Positions 47,604 through 56,836 of a stretch of 64,000 nucleotides of DNA are shown here, one piece after another. Source of the DNA: Galactobacter valiniphilus (GTDB lineage: Bacteria; Actinomycetota; Actinomycetes; Actinomycetales; Micrococcaceae); contig NZ_QQXK01000003.1 in assembly GCF_003575975.1 (NCBI RefSeq), forward strand, positions 62,001 to 126,000, read 5' to 3'. The notes under the pieces are model-generated. The model was not told the DNA's origin. It saw only the letters and a program-made list of their open reading frames with translations, and ran no database searches. Position numbers and translations under genes: made by a program. Position 1 is the stretch's first letter. Each line of letters opens with the position of its first letter.

Positions 47604-47643
47604 GGGCCCCGCGTCCCTTCCTTCCGGAGGGGACGCGGGGCCC
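47604..47643 (+). terminator. Terminator of the guaB3-type gene
   Basis: A perfect 14-bp stem (GGGCCCCGCGTCCC) with a 12-nt loop, 17 bp after the stop. Confidence 0.85.
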
Positions 47644-47742
47644 TCGGTGTCTTCTGGGGTACGACGGCGCGTGGGGCCCGGCGCGCCGTGGCGTCACCTC
47701 GGCGCGGGGGAGGGCTGGTCAGCGCCGCTTCTCTATCGGCCG

Positions 47743-47757
47743 TAGAATTGAGCTGTG
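47743..47757 (+). promoter_or_regulatory. Leaderless-type -10 (TAGAAT) before the SURF1 gene
   Basis: TAGAAT at 47743-47748, 6 nt before the GTG at 47755; no RBS. Confidence 0.55.
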
Positions 47758-48654
47758 TTGAAGACCGCCCTGAAGCCCAAGTGGATCGCCACGCTCGTGG
47801 GCGCCTTGCTCGCCGCCACCGCCTTCGTGTGGCTCAGCCAGTGGCAATTCGGGGAATCCAAAACCGTCACGGCGGACACGAGTGGCACCACCGAGCACGC
47901 CGTCCCGCTGACCGAACACTTCCAGCCCGGCCGCGATATGTACGTCGCCGACGCCGACCAGATCGTCACGGCCACGGGACACTTTGTTGAGGGCAGCGCC
48001 TTCCTCGTCTCCGGGCGCCTGCAGGACGGCAAGGAGGGCTACTGGGTGGCGGCGGCCTTCGAGCCAGACGGCGCTCCCGGCAAGAACGTCATCCCCGTGG
48101 TGCGCGGCTGGCAGGCCGAGGCGGACGCCCCGGCGGCGCTGCCCACGGGCGAGGTCTCGCTCGAGGGGCGCCTGCTTCCCTCCGAATCGCCCACGGGCAC
48201 CCGCGAGGTCGCCAACGGCCCCTACGCCGAGATCTCGGCCGCCTGGATGGCCAACGCCTGGGACCGCGACAGCTACGACGGCTTCATCGTCGCCTTCAAG
48301 GCCACCTCCGGCGGCAACGATGCCGGCGCAGCCTCCGCCGGCCTCGAGCAGATCTGGGTGGGCCCGCAGCCCTCCGGCACCACTGTCAACTGGCTCAACA
48401 TCTTCTACGGCGTCGAGTGGGTCGTCTTCGCCGGCTTCGCCTTCTTCATCTGGTGGCGTCTTGTGAAGGACGACTACCAGCGCGACGAGGAGTACGAGCT
48501 CGAGCTCGCGGCCTGGCGCCAGCGCCAGGCGGCCCGCGAGGCCCTCGCCGCCAGCGGCGGCGACGGCGCCCCCGGCGCCGAGGGGCAGGCAGGCGACGCC
48601 GAGGCGGCGTCGCCCACCCAGCCCGGCCCCGCGCCGTCGGGCCCCGGCCACTGA
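47755..48654 (+). CDS. SURF1-family cytochrome oxidase assembly protein
   Basis: The 299-residue protein has one helix at the N-terminus (WIATLVGALLAATAFVWLSQWQFGE, containing the SURF1 WQ-hinge) and one near residues 205-225 (NWLNIFYGVEWVVFAGFAFFIWWRL), with an extracytoplasmic domain between them that includes VVRGWQAEADAPAALPTGEVSLEGRLLPSE. This is the usual SURF1 topology. It assists insertion of haem into cytochrome c oxidase. A long acidic Ala/Pro tail follows the second helix. A TTG at 47758 is an alternative start. Confidence 0.88.
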   Translation: MLKTALKPKWIATLVGALLAATAFVWLSQWQFGESKTVTADTSGTTEHAVPLTEHFQPGRDMYVADADQIVTATGHFVEGSAFLVSGRLQDGKEGYWVAAAFEPDGAPGKNVIPVVRGWQAEADAPAALPTGEVSLEGRLLPSESPTGTREVANGPYAEISAAWMANAWDRDSYDGFIVAFKATSGGNDAGAASAGLEQIWVGPQPSGTTVNWLNIFYGVEWVVFAGFAFFIWWRLVKDDYQRDEEYELELAAWRQRQAAREALAASGGDGAPGAEGQAGDAEAASPTQPGPAPSGPGH

Positions 48655-48720
48655 GCAAGCGGCCACAGAACACCCAGCACCTGAACTAGAGCAACACCCA
48701 AGGACAAGGACTCTCCAGTC

Positions 48721-49227
48721 ATGAGCGAGCAGGACCAGACCGTCCCGAAGCCGCTGCCCGCGGCCGAGGATGACCCGATGCCGGAGCGCAAGCGCACCTT
48801 CGCCGGCACCCGGACGCAGATCAAGACGGCCGCGACCTTCTACAAGGTGGCGTCCTACATCACGGGCATCATGCTGCTGCTGCTCGTCGTGGAGATGATC
48901 CTCAAGTACGGCTTCAAGCTCGTGGCCTACGCGGGCGGCACCCACCTGGATGGTGCAGCCAACGTCTTCACGCTCGCGCAGGAGGGGCAGGTCATCGGCG
49001 GCGTCAACGTGTCCATCGCCATCCTCATCGCCCACGGCTGGCTGTACGTCGTCTACCTGCTGGCAGTGTTCATCCTCTGGTCGCGCATGCGCTGGAGCCT
49101 CGGCCAGTTCATCGCGATCGCGCTCGGAGGCGTGGTGCCCTTCCTCTCCTTCATCATGGAGGCCAAGGTGCACAAGCAAGTGCAGCTGGACCTCGCCGCC
49201 AACCCGGACGCGGTGCGGCGCTACTGA
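48721..49227 (+). CDS. DUF3817 integral membrane protein
   Basis: The 168-residue protein has a charged N-terminus of about 38 residues and three membrane helices (FYKVASYITGIMLLLLVVEMILKY; VSIAILIAHGWLYVVYLLAVFILW; FIAIALGGVVPFLSFIMEAKVHKQV), with the GHxxx-type HGWLYVVYL segment of DUF3817. It sits 66 bp after the SURF1 gene and 74 bp before guaA, an arrangement common in Micrococcales. Function unknown; the neighbourhood hints at a link with respiratory membrane assembly. Confidence 0.85.
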   Translation: MSEQDQTVPKPLPAAEDDPMPERKRTFAGTRTQIKTAATFYKVASYITGIMLLLLVVEMILKYGFKLVAYAGGTHLDGAANVFTLAQEGQVIGGVNVSIAILIAHGWLYVVYLLAVFILWSRMRWSLGQFIAIALGGVVPFLSFIMEAKVHKQVQLDLAANPDAVRRY

Positions 49228-49289
49228 TCCCGGCGGCCGGGCCCGGTGGCCCGGCTCACCCCACGCAACCCGCCCGCCTCTCTCTCCGT

Positions 49290-49304
49290 TAGGCTTGACC
49301 CGTG
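49290..49304 (+). promoter_or_regulatory. Leaderless-type -10 (TAGGCT) before guaA
   Basis: TAGGCT at 49290-49295, 6 nt before the GTG at 49302; no RBS and no guanine-type riboswitch leader. Confidence 0.55.
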
Positions 49305-50885
49305 ACTTCCACCCCCATCGCTCCCGAGCAGCGGCCCGTGCTCGTGGTCGACTACGGCGCCCAGTACGCCCAGTTGATCGCGCGCCGCGTCCGTGAGGCT
49401 CACATCTACTCCGAGATCGTCCCGCACACGGCGAGCACCGAGCAGATCCTGGCCAAGAATCCGGCCGCGATCATCCTCTCCGGTGGCCCGTCGTCCGTGT
49501 ACGCGGACGGCGCCCCGTCCGTGGGGGCCGACCTGTTCCAGGCCGGCGTGCCCGTGCTGGGCATTTGCTACGGCTTCCAGGCCATGGCCAACGCCCTCGG
49601 CGGCACGGTCGCCAAGACCGGCCTGCGCGAGTACGGCCACACCCCGGTCAACGCGACCGAGGCCACGAGCTGCCTGTTCGACGGCGTGCCCGCCGAGCAG
49701 GTCGCGTGGATGAGCCACGGCGACTCGGTCTCCGAGGCTCCCGCCGGCTTCACCGTGCTTGCCACCTCCGCCGGCGCCCCCGTTGCAGCCTTCGCGAACG
49801 AGGACGCCAAGCTCTACGGCGTGCAGTGGCACCCCGAGGTGAATCACTCCGAGTTCGGCCAGAAGGTCCTGACCAACTTCCTCTACGAGGGTGCCGGTCT
49901 GAAGCCCGACTGGACGCCCGGCAACATCGTCGAGGAACAGGTCGCCCGCATCCGCGAGCAGGTCGGCTCCAAGCGCGCCATCTGCGCGCTCTCCGGCGGC
50001 GTCGACTCCGCCGTGGCCGCCGCCCTCGTGCAGCGCGCCATCGGCGAGCAGCTCACCTGCGTCTACGTTGACCACGGCCTCATGCGCCAGAACGAGTCCG
50101 TCGAGATCGAGAAGGCCTTCGGCGCCTCGACCGGCGGCGCCAAGCTCATGGTCGTGCACGCCGAGGACATCTTCCTGGAGAAGCTGGCCGGCGTCACCGA
50201 CCCCGAGGCCAAGCGCAAGATCATCGGCGAGCAGTTCATCCGCACCTTCGAGCGTGCGCAGGCCGAAATCATCGCCGCCTCCGAGGGCGAGGACGTCGCG
50301 TTCCTGGTGCAGGGCACCCTGTACCCCGACGTCGTCGAGTCCGGCGGCGGCGAGGGCACGGCCAACATCAAGAGCCACCACAACGTGGGCGGCCTCCCCG
50401 ACGACATCGAGTTCGAGCTCGTGGAGCCGCTGCGCGCGCTCTTCAAGGACGAGGTCCGTGCCGTGGGCACCGAGCTCGGCCTGCCCGACGAGATCGTGCA
50501 CCGCCAGCCCTTCCCGGGCCCGGGCCTCGGCATCCGCATCATCGGCGAGGTCACGCGCGAGCGCCTCGACCTGCTGCGCGAGGCCGACGCGATCGCCCGC
50601 GCCGAGCTGACCGCCGCCGGCCTGGACCGCGAGGTCTGGCAGATGCCGGTCGTGCTCCTGGCGGACGTGCGCTCCGTGGGCGTGCAGGGCGACGGTCGCA
50701 CCTACGGTCACCCCGTGGTGCTGCGCCCGGTGTCCTCCGAGGACGCCATGACGGCCGACTGGTCGCGCCTGCCCTACGATCTGCTCTCCAAGATCTCCAA
50801 CCGCATCACCAACGAGGTGGATGGCATCAACCGCGTGGTACTGGACGTTACGTCTAAGCCGCCGGGAACCATCGAGTGGGAGTGA
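49302..50885 (+). CDS. guaA: GMP synthase (glutamine-hydrolysing)
   Basis: The 527-residue protein makes GMP from XMP. Its class I glutamine amidotransferase domain (about 10-205) has the nucleophile in GICYGFQ and the His-Glu of [10 protein letters not shown]. The ATP-PPase domain has the P-loop [16 protein letters not shown], then [10 protein letters not shown] and [15 protein letters not shown]. The dimerisation domain ends [16 protein letters not shown], as in all GuaA. It lies in the same 6-kb block as guaB. Confidence 0.97.
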   Translation: MTSTPIAPEQRPVLVVDYGAQYAQLIARRVREAHIYSEIVPHTASTEQILAKNPAAIILSGGPSSVYADGAPSVGADLFQAGVPVLGICYGFQAMANALGGTVAKTGLREYGHTPVNATEATSCLFDGVPAEQVAWMSHGDSVSEAPAGFTVLATSAGAPVAAFANEDAKLYGVQWHPEVNHSEFGQKVLTNFLYEGAGLKPDWTPGNIVEEQVARIREQVGSKRAICALSGGVDSAVAAALVQRAIGEQLTCVYVDHGLMRQNESVEIEKAFGASTGGAKLMVVHAEDIFLEKLAGVTDPEAKRKIIGEQFIRTFERAQAEIIAASEGEDVAFLVQGTLYPDVVESGGGEGTANIKSHHNVGGLPDDIEFELVEPLRALFKDEVRAVGTELGLPDEIVHRQPFPGPGLGIRIIGEVTRERLDLLREADAIARAELTAAGLDREVWQMPVVLLADVRSVGVQGDGRTYGHPVVLRPVSSEDAMTADWSRLPYDLLSKISNRITNEVDGINRVVLDVTSKPPGTIEWE

Positions 50886-50893
50886 TCTGATCA

Positions 50894-50939
50894 CGGCCCC
50901 GCCGCACCGCCTCGCATCGCGAGCGGAGCGGCGGGGCCG
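50894..50939 (+). terminator. Terminator of guaA
   Basis: A 12-bp stem (CGGCCCCGCCGC) enclosing an inner CTCGC/GCGAG hairpin, followed by AACGCCTTTTC. Confidence 0.85.
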
Positions 50940-51054
50940 AACGCCTTTTCGGCGTGTGAAGCGGAGCCTCACCCTCCCGCGCGCGCCGGTGAACTACGGT
51001 GAGTAACGAGGCAGGCACCCCGGAGCCCTGCCCCGGGAAGGTAAGAGGACTTTC

Positions 51055-54000
51055 GTGAGCGCACAGCCGAACCAGGATGCCCGTTTTGGCGCGTGGTTGC
51101 AGTCCCTCGGGTCCGGCAGCGGGACCGATACGCTCCTGCACTTCGTTCCCTCCGAGCGCAACAGCGTCGAGCTGACGCACGCGCACCCCTCCGGGCTGGC
51201 CCAGTTGCTGGCCGGGCGCCGCACGCGCCTGTCGACGCTGCTGCGCGATCCAGTCCAGTACTCCCAGGCCCGCCGCACGGCCCGCGCCATCGGCGCGCGC
51301 ATCGAGGATGTCGCGGCCCAGCGCGGTATCGAGGTGGGCTACCTCGCCTCCGGCCTGGTCACGTGGCGCACGCTGCGCCAGGGCGGCAACGACTTCTACT
51401 CGGCCCCCGTCATGCTGGGGCACGTCTCGCTCGAGCGCCGCGACGGCGTGGACGACGAGGAGCTGCAGATCGCCGAGCGCAGCACGCCGAACCCGGCCCT
51501 GCTGCGCCACCTGCGCCACGCCTTCGGCATCAGCATCGACGCCACCACCCTGAGCGACGCCGCGTACGTCACGGCGCGCTTCGATCCCTCCGCGCCCCTG
51601 CAGGTGCTGCGCGAGGCGTTGCGCGACATCCCCGGCCTCGTCGTGGCCGATCGCCTCGTGGTCTCGACCTTCGCCGATGTGGCCGATCCGGCCGATCCCG
51701 GCGTGGTGTCCCCGCAGCATCCGGTGGTTGCCGCGCTCATGGACGCCGTGGGCGACGACACCGTGCACACCTCGCGCCACTCCCGCCTTGCAGCGCGCAA
51801 CGCGGCGAAGGCGGCCAAAGCCGAGCCGGCCGAGGCCGCCGAGGCCGCCGCGGGTGAGGAGCACGACGACGCCGCCGCTGGCGGCGGGGAGCAGGGCGCC
51901 TCCGCGGGGGAAGCCTCCGTCGAGGCCCCCGGCGCCGCTGGCGTGGCCTCCGACGACGCCGCCGCTGCCGAGCCGGCCGAGGCGGCGGGCGAGGAGACGG
52001 CGGAAGCCGACGCACCGTCGTCGGGCACCGAGGAAACTCCCCGCATCCTGGCTCCCGGCGAGCCGGATCCCGCCGACGCTGCCGCCGAGGCGGCCCAGGG
52101 CGCCGCCGAGCGCGCGGCGCTCGCGGCCCAGTCGCCCACGCTGCGCGACGACGTCACGACGCCCGGCTCCGACGAGCGCGACCCGGCCGACGAGCTGCTG
52201 GTGCTCGACGCCGACGAGGAGGCCTACGCGGCCCTCGACCTCGTCTCCCGCGGCCGCTCGCTCACGCTGAGCGCGCCCCCCGGGACGGGCGGGACCACCT
52301 TTGCCGTCAACGCCGCCGTGCGCCTGGCCGCCCAGGGCAAGCGCGTGCTCGTGGTGGCGGAGCGCGAGCAATCGGTCACCGACTTCATCGCCCAGCTCGG
52401 CTTGCGCGGGCTCGACACGCTGGCCCTGCCGCTGCGCCGCGACGTCGACGCCGAGGAGCTGCGCCGCCGCCTCGTGGAGGCCGTGCTGCGCAACGAGCAG
52501 GCCTCCGAGCCGCACCCCCGCACGAACGAATCGCTCCTGCGCGATCGCCGCGTCTCCCTCCTGGAGCACGTGCGCTCGCTGCGCAGCGTACGCCCGCGCT
52601 GGAACGCCTCGCCCCTGCAGGCCATGCAGGAGCTCGCCCGCGTGACCTCGCGCGTGCCCGCCCCCTCCACCACGGTGCGCCTCAAGCGCTCCGTGCTCGA
52701 CGCCATGCCCGAGCGCGGCCCCGTGGCCACCCAGCTCATGCGCGCGGCCGAGCTGGGCGCCTTCGACGACGCGACGCGCACGAGCCCGTGGTTCGGCGCG
52801 CGCCTGAGCCACCGCGGCCAGGCCGAGAGCGCCCTCGAACTGGTGCGCTCGCTGGCCAAGGACGTGCCGCCCCTGCGCGCCAAGCTCGAGGCCACCGCCA
52901 AGGCAACGCGCATCAAGCCCGTGCGCACCTTTGAACAGTGGGGGAAGACCCTGCGCCTGCTCGTGGACGTGCGCCACAGCCTGGATCACTTCGAGCCAGA
53001 CATCTTCGACAAGGCCGTGGACGACCTCATCGCCGCGACCGCCTCGCCTGCCTGGCGCAAGGACCGCGGTATCGAGATGAGCTCCATGACGCGCTCGCGC
53101 CTGCGCCGCGTGGCCAAGGAGTACGTGCGCCCCGGCGTGCACATCGAGGACCTGCACACGGCCCTGACCCAGGTGCAGACCCAGCGCAAGGCGTGGGAGG
53201 TGCTCGCGACCGATCGCCGCTACCCCACGGTGCCGAGCGGCCTCGAGGCCGTCCTGGCGACCTTCCGCGAGGTGTCAGCGCGGCTGGAGAAGCTCGAGGC
53301 CGTGCTCCCCGCCCCGGTCGAGGAGGGGCGCACCCTGCGCGGCCTGCCCGCAGCGGAGCTCGAGTCGACGCTCGAGCGGCTCGTCGCAGCCGAGGCCGAT
53401 CTCGAGGTGCTGCCCGAGCGCACGCTGCTGCTGCAGACGCTGCGCGAACAGGGTCTCGGCGAGCTGCTCCAGGACTTCGAACGCCGCGGCGTGCTGCGCG
53501 AGCTCATCCCGAGCGAGCTGGACCAGGCCTGGTGGCAGTCGGTCCTCGAGGCCATGGTCTCCGGCGACGACTACCTCGCCCTGCAGGACGGCCGCGTGCT
53601 CGGCCGCGCCCAGCGCGAGTTCGCCCAGGCCGACGCCAAGCACATCGCGAGCGGCGCGGAGGCCGTGAAGCACCGCCTGGCCGAGCGCTGGCGCGGAGCC
53701 CTGGCCGATCACCGCGTGGCGGCACGCGATCTGCGCGCGCTCCTCAAGATCGGCGACCCGACCGTGGCGCAGTTCGCCGCGATCTCGCCCGATCTGACGG
53801 GCGCGCTCGTGCCGATCTGGATCGGTGCTCCGCTCTTCCTACCCTCCGCGCTGCCGCGCTGGAGCCGCTTCGACGCGACGATCCTGCTGGACGCCGAGTC
53901 GCTCTCGCTCGTCTCCGCCCTGGGCGCCGTGGGCCGCTCGGACCAGGTCATCGCGATCGGTGACCCCGGCTCCGGCGCCCCGCGCCCGCTCAACGTCACG

Positions 54001-55158
54001 GTGGACCCGGGCGAGGCCTCCCAGGCCCGCCGCGTTCCCCTGAGCGCCTACGAGGCGCTCGCCAAGGTGACGCCGCGCCGCTCGCTGACCCGCGTGCACC
54101 GCCCGCTCGACGAGCGGCTGGTGCAGGCCCTGTCCTCGCACTACGACGGTGAGCTCAACGCGCATCCGGATCCGCGCACGGGGGAGCGCCGCGCGGCCGT
54201 GCTGCACGTCCCCGAGGGCGTCTCCACCGCCGGGCAGGCGGCCGCCGAGAGCACGCAGGCCGAGGTCGACGCCGTCGTGGAGCTCGTCTTCGCGCAGCTG
54301 GCCGAGCACCCCGAGCGCTCGCTCGCTGTCGTGGCCGGCAATGCGCATCACGCCAGGGCCGTGGCCCGCGGCATCGGTGCCGCGCTGCGCGCGCACCCCG
54401 AGGCCGAGCCAGCCTTCAAGCGCGGCTACGAGCCCTTCGTGGTGACGAGCGCCGAGCGCCTGCAGGGCCTGCGCCGCGACGCCGTCATCTTCACGCTCGG
54501 GTACGGGCGCACGGTGCACGGCCGTCCGGTGCACGACTTCGGTCAGCTCGGCACGCCGCAGGGCGCGCGCGCCGTCGCGGCCGCGCTGCTCTCGGGCCGC
54601 GAGTGGGTCAGGATCGTGTCCGCGCTCTCGCCGTCCGAGCTGGATTCGGGGCGCCTGCGGCACGGCTCCGCGCTGCTCGTGACCGCCATGCGCGCGCTGC
54701 AGCAGGGCGGCCAGGACCCGGCCGGGGCCGAGCTGAGCGATCCGCTCATGCGCGACCTGGCCGAGCGGCTCAAGGTCTGGGGCCTGCAGGTGAGCGAGGC
54801 CCCGTACGAGGGCATCGACCTGGCCGTGTTTGGCCCCGAGGGTGGGGACCGCCCGCCCGTGGCGGTCATCAGCGACGCCGGGGACGACTACGCCTCGGCC
54901 ACGGTGCGCCAGCGTTCGCGGATTCTGCCGCTGGAGCTCGTGCGCCGCGGCTGGAACCCCATCCAGGTCTGGACGATCGACGTCTTCTCCGATCCCGCCG
55001 CCGTGGCCAGGCACATCGCCGCCGCGCTGGGCCTGCAGACCCCGCGCGGGCGCCACGACGCCTCGGCCCAGGTGGGCAAGGCGGCCGGTGCCGCGGGAGG
55101 TCAGTCTTCAGACGCCCCCGCAGAGGCCGCCGAGCGCGGGCGCCGGGCCGGGGTGTGA
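51055..55158 (+). CDS. Degenerate SF1 helicase-like protein with Vsr-like C-terminal domain
   Basis: The 1367-residue protein follows the layout of DUF4011-type SF1 helicases fused to a Vsr-like (MTES_1575) endonuclease. A unique N-terminal domain (1-240) is followed by an Ala/Glu-rich linker (about 245-385). The Walker A region reads PPGTGGTTF, with Gly413 where Lys is required. The Walker B region reads LLDAES (946-949) in place of DEAS. A GDPG stretch replaces the usual GDPKQ. A helicase motif V-like block ERLQGLRRDAVIFTLGYG (about 1134-1151) remains. The C-terminus (about 1260-1335) has VAVISDAGDDYAS, RQRSRILPLELVRRGW and IQVWTIDVFSD, like the nuclease fold. It probably has no helicase ATPase activity; a DNA-binding, scaffold or nuclease role is possible. 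The GTG start follows GGAAGGTAAGAGG. Confidence 0.78.
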   Translation: MSAQPNQDARFGAWLQSLGSGSGTDTLLHFVPSERNSVELTHAHPSGLAQLLAGRRTRLSTLLRDPVQYSQARRTARAIGARIEDVAAQRGIEVGYLASGLVTWRTLRQGGNDFYSAPVMLGHVSLERRDGVDDEELQIAERSTPNPALLRHLRHAFGISIDATTLSDAAYVTARFDPSAPLQVLREALRDIPGLVVADRLVVSTFADVADPADPGVVSPQHPVVAALMDAVGDDTVHTSRHSRLAARNAAKAAKAEPAEAAEAAAGEEHDDAAAGGGEQGASAGEASVEAPGAAGVASDDAAAAEPAEAAGEETAEADAPSSGTEETPRILAPGEPDPADAAAEAAQGAAERAALAAQSPTLRDDVTTPGSDERDPADELLVLDADEEAYAALDLVSRGRSLTLSAPPGTGGTTFAVNAAVRLAAQGKRVLVVAEREQSVTDFIAQLGLRGLDTLALPLRRDVDAEELRRRLVEAVLRNEQASEPHPRTNESLLRDRRVSLLEHVRSLRSVRPRWNASPLQAMQELARVTSRVPAPSTTVRLKRSVLDAMPERGPVATQLMRAAELGAFDDATRTSPWFGARLSHRGQAESALELVRSLAKDVPPLRAKLEATAKATRIKPVRTFEQWGKTLRLLVDVRHSLDHFEPDIFDKAVDDLIAATASPAWRKDRGIEMSSMTRSRLRRVAKEYVRPGVHIEDLHTALTQVQTQRKAWEVLATDRRYPTVPSGLEAVLATFREVSARLEKLEAVLPAPVEEGRTLRGLPAAELESTLERLVAAEADLEVLPERTLLLQTLREQGLGELLQDFERRGVLRELIPSELDQAWWQSVLEAMVSGDDYLALQDGRVLGRAQREFAQADAKHIASGAEAVKHRLAERWRGALADHRVAARDLRALLKIGDPTVAQFAAISPDLTGALVPIWIGAPLFLPSALPRWSRFDATILLDAESLSLVSALGAVGRSDQVIAIGDPGSGAPRPLNVTVDPGEASQARRVPLSAYEALAKVTPRRSLTRVHRPLDERLVQALSSHYDGELNAHPDPRTGERRAAVLHVPEGVSTAGQAAAESTQAEVDAVVELVFAQLAEHPERSLAVVAGNAHHARAVARGIGAALRAHPEAEPAFKRGYEPFVVTSAERLQGLRRDAVIFTLGYGRTVHGRPVHDFGQLGTPQGARAVAAALLSGREWVRIVSALSPSELDSGRLRHGSALLVTAMRALQQGGQDPAGAELSDPLMRDLAERLKVWGLQVSEAPYEGIDLAVFGPEGGDRPPVAVISDAGDDYASATVRQRSRILPLELVRRGWNPIQVWTIDVFSDPAAVARHIAAALGLQTPRGRHDASAQVGKAAGAAGGQSSDAPAEAAERGRRAGV

Positions 55159-55592
55159 GCGCTTCGCAGGTCACCCCCGGGGCACCGCCCCCGGGGGAGC
55201 GGACAGCGCCCCAGGCAGACGCGACCCCAGCGAACCAGACGCCGTCGAACCCTGCGCCGCGCCGAGGACCCCGCGCGCGCCGCGCGGCGGTCCAGCCGCC
55301 CACGCGCCTCGCGGGCGAGGGCGCCCACGGTGTGGTCGAGGGCTGGGAGGCCGGCTCCTCGCTCGAAGACGCCGAGGCAGCGACTCTGCGCGCCGCCGAG
55401 GAGCTGCGGCAACGCCGAGAGGCCGAGGCCGCCGCCCGCGGGGCCCGGCCCGGCGCCACGGAGCCCGGCACCGGCTTGCCCCAACGCGCGGAGACCGAGT
55501 CCGAGGCGGCCTGGGGCGATCCCGATGCAGCCGCCGAGGATCGGGCCCGCGCCGCCTGGATCCGTTCGCAGCGCCCGCCGCACTGGGGTTGA
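55155..55592 (+). CDS. Small disordered protein coupled to the helicase-like gene
   Basis: The 145-residue product has a GTG start overlapping the previous stop (GTGA), so both are translated together. It is Ala-, Arg-, Pro- and Glu-rich and mostly disordered. A helical stretch (about 65-100: LEDAEAATLRAAEELRQRREAE) could form a coiled coil. The last residues DRARAAWIRSQRPPHWG look like a short conserved motif instead of random sequence. No domain is recognised. It may be a partner or adaptor of the helicase-like protein (inference from coupling). Confidence 0.65.
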   Translation: MSASQVTPGAPPPGERTAPQADATPANQTPSNPAPRRGPRARRAAVQPPTRLAGEGAHGVVEGWEAGSSLEDAEAATLRAAEELRQRREAEAAARGARPGATEPGTGLPQRAETESEAAWGDPDAAAEDRARAAWIRSQRPPHWG

Positions 55593-55602
55593 GCCCCCTG
55601 CG

Positions 55603-56406
55603 CTAGCGCGTCAGCACGAGGCTCACCGCGCCGTGCTGCGGGGCCGAGGAGAGCTCGGCGGCGAGCGAGCGGGGAACCGCCAAGACCACGGTGGCCCCCG
55701 AGGCCCGGTCGGTGCTCAGCCAGCCTTGCTCGCCCTGTGCGCCCGCCTCGCACCACAGCACCCGGGCGTCCTCCGCGAGCACCCGCGAGCTGGGGGCCTC
55801 CCCGTCCCGCGGGATCGAGAGCACCACATCCACCCGGTCCCCGCTGGAGATGAGTCGCGCGGCGGCGGCGTCGTCCCAGCTCAGCGGGACGGCGACCTCG
55901 CCCGGCCCCAGCGAGCGCAGGAGCCCCGAGCCCGTGAGCGCCCCCTCGTGCAGGGGGAGGCCCGCCGGCCACGGGACGGCGAGCGTGCGGCCCACGACGC
56001 TGGCCTCGATCCAGCCGGACGAGACACCCGACGCGGCAGTCTCCGCCGTGTCGTCGCTCGCGCCAGGCGGGCCGGTCCCGGGGAACTGGGCGTGCAGCGG
56101 AAAGCTCACGCGCCGCACCTCGTCGGCCCCGAGCGTGTGCCCGGCCGCCTGGGGTGTGGTGAGCACCCACGCCTCCCGCGTGGGGACCTGCGCGGGAGCC
56201 ACGGCCCGCAGCCCGGCCCACACGGCAACGAAGACGCACAGCGCGCTGAGCCAGCGCCGGTGCCTGGCCCACCACTCGCCGGGCGTGCGGCGCGGGGACG
56301 GGAGCCGGGTGCCGCGAGCGGGGGAGCGGCGTGCGCCGCGTGCTGTGCGGGCACGCCGCCGTAAGGGGGAGGGGTGGGGCCGGAAGCGGCCGGCGAGCTG
56401 ACTCAT
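55603..56406 (-). CDS. SAF-domain protein (CpaB/RcpC-like)
   Basis: The 267-residue protein has a basic cytoplasmic N-terminus (about 45 residues, many Arg), one membrane helix (WLSALCVFVAVWAGLRAV) and an extracytoplasmic SAF-type domain: AWVLTTPQAAGHTLGADEVRRVSFP, SVVGRTLAVPWPAGLPLHEGALT and SSGDRVDVVLSIP. CpaB/RcpC proteins belong to Flp pili, but no other tad gene is here, so its role is open. It starts 42 bp past the end of the fmdB terminator. Confidence 0.72.
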   Translation of the reverse strand: MSQLAGRFRPHPSPLRRRARTARGARRSPARGTRLPSPRRTPGEWWARHRRWLSALCVFVAVWAGLRAVAPAQVPTREAWVLTTPQAAGHTLGADEVRRVSFPLHAQFPGTGPPGASDDTAETAASGVSSGWIEASVVGRTLAVPWPAGLPLHEGALTGSGLLRSLGPGEVAVPLSWDDAAAARLISSGDRVDVVLSIPRDGEAPSSRVLAEDARVLWCEAGAQGEQGWLSTDRASGATVVLAVPRSLAAELSSAPQHGAVSLVLTR

Positions 56407-56447
56407 CCACCCAGCCTGCGCCCGCGCCGCCGCGCCCGCAGACGACA

Positions 56448-56475
56448 ACGGCCCGTCCGTGGAGGGACGGGCCGT
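56448..56475 (-). terminator. Terminator of fmdB
   Basis: A perfect 11-bp stem (ACGGCCCGTCC, 6-nt loop) 16 bp after the stop of fmdB; it also separates it from the SAF gene. Confidence 0.8.
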
Positions 56476-56491
56476 GTGAGGGAAGGGTGGG

Positions 56492-56695
56492 TTACTCGGA
56501 CGAGCCGGAGGAACCCGAGGAGCGGGAATCGGTGCGGTAGAAGCCCGAGCCCTTGAAGGTCACGCCCACGGTGCCGAACTTCTTGCGCAGGTGGCCCTGG
56601 CACTCCGGGCAGACCGTCAGGCTCGCCTCGGAAAAGTCCTGGAAGATATCGAAGTGGCGCCCGCAGTCCTTGCAGGCGTACTCATACGTGGGCAT
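56492..56695 (-). CDS. FmdB-family zinc-ribbon protein
   Basis: The 67-residue protein starts MPTYEYACKDCGRHFD and has the second metal pair in CPECQGHLRK, the four-Cys zinc ribbon of FmdB, with a Ser/Gly-rich tail. GAAGGAA precedes the ATG. Biochemical role unknown. In actinobacteria it is often found beside a 5-formyltetrahydrofolate cyclo-ligase, as here. Confidence 0.92.
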   Translation of the reverse strand: MPTYEYACKDCGRHFDIFQDFSEASLTVCPECQGHLRKKFGTVGVTFKGSGFYRTDSRSSGSSGSSE

Positions 56696-56836
56696 GGAAG
56701 TTCCTTCTTCATGGGGTCGGCGGGGACCGGTGGGCGGTCGCCGCGCAGCGCCTGGCGGCGCGCTCCGCCGCCGATCTATCGTACGCGTGCCGCGCGCCCT
56801 CCCGCGAGGATCCGCGTCACAGCGGTCGGCGGCGCC

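Noticed and set aside
50854-53157. A 767-codon minus-strand frame opposite the helicase-like gene
   Set aside because: No promoter, no RBS and shadow composition; the plus strand has the recognisable protein.
55603-56406. A Flp/Tad pilus locus
   Set aside because: Only one CpaB-like SAF protein is present; no tadA, flp or cpaE-like genes flank it.
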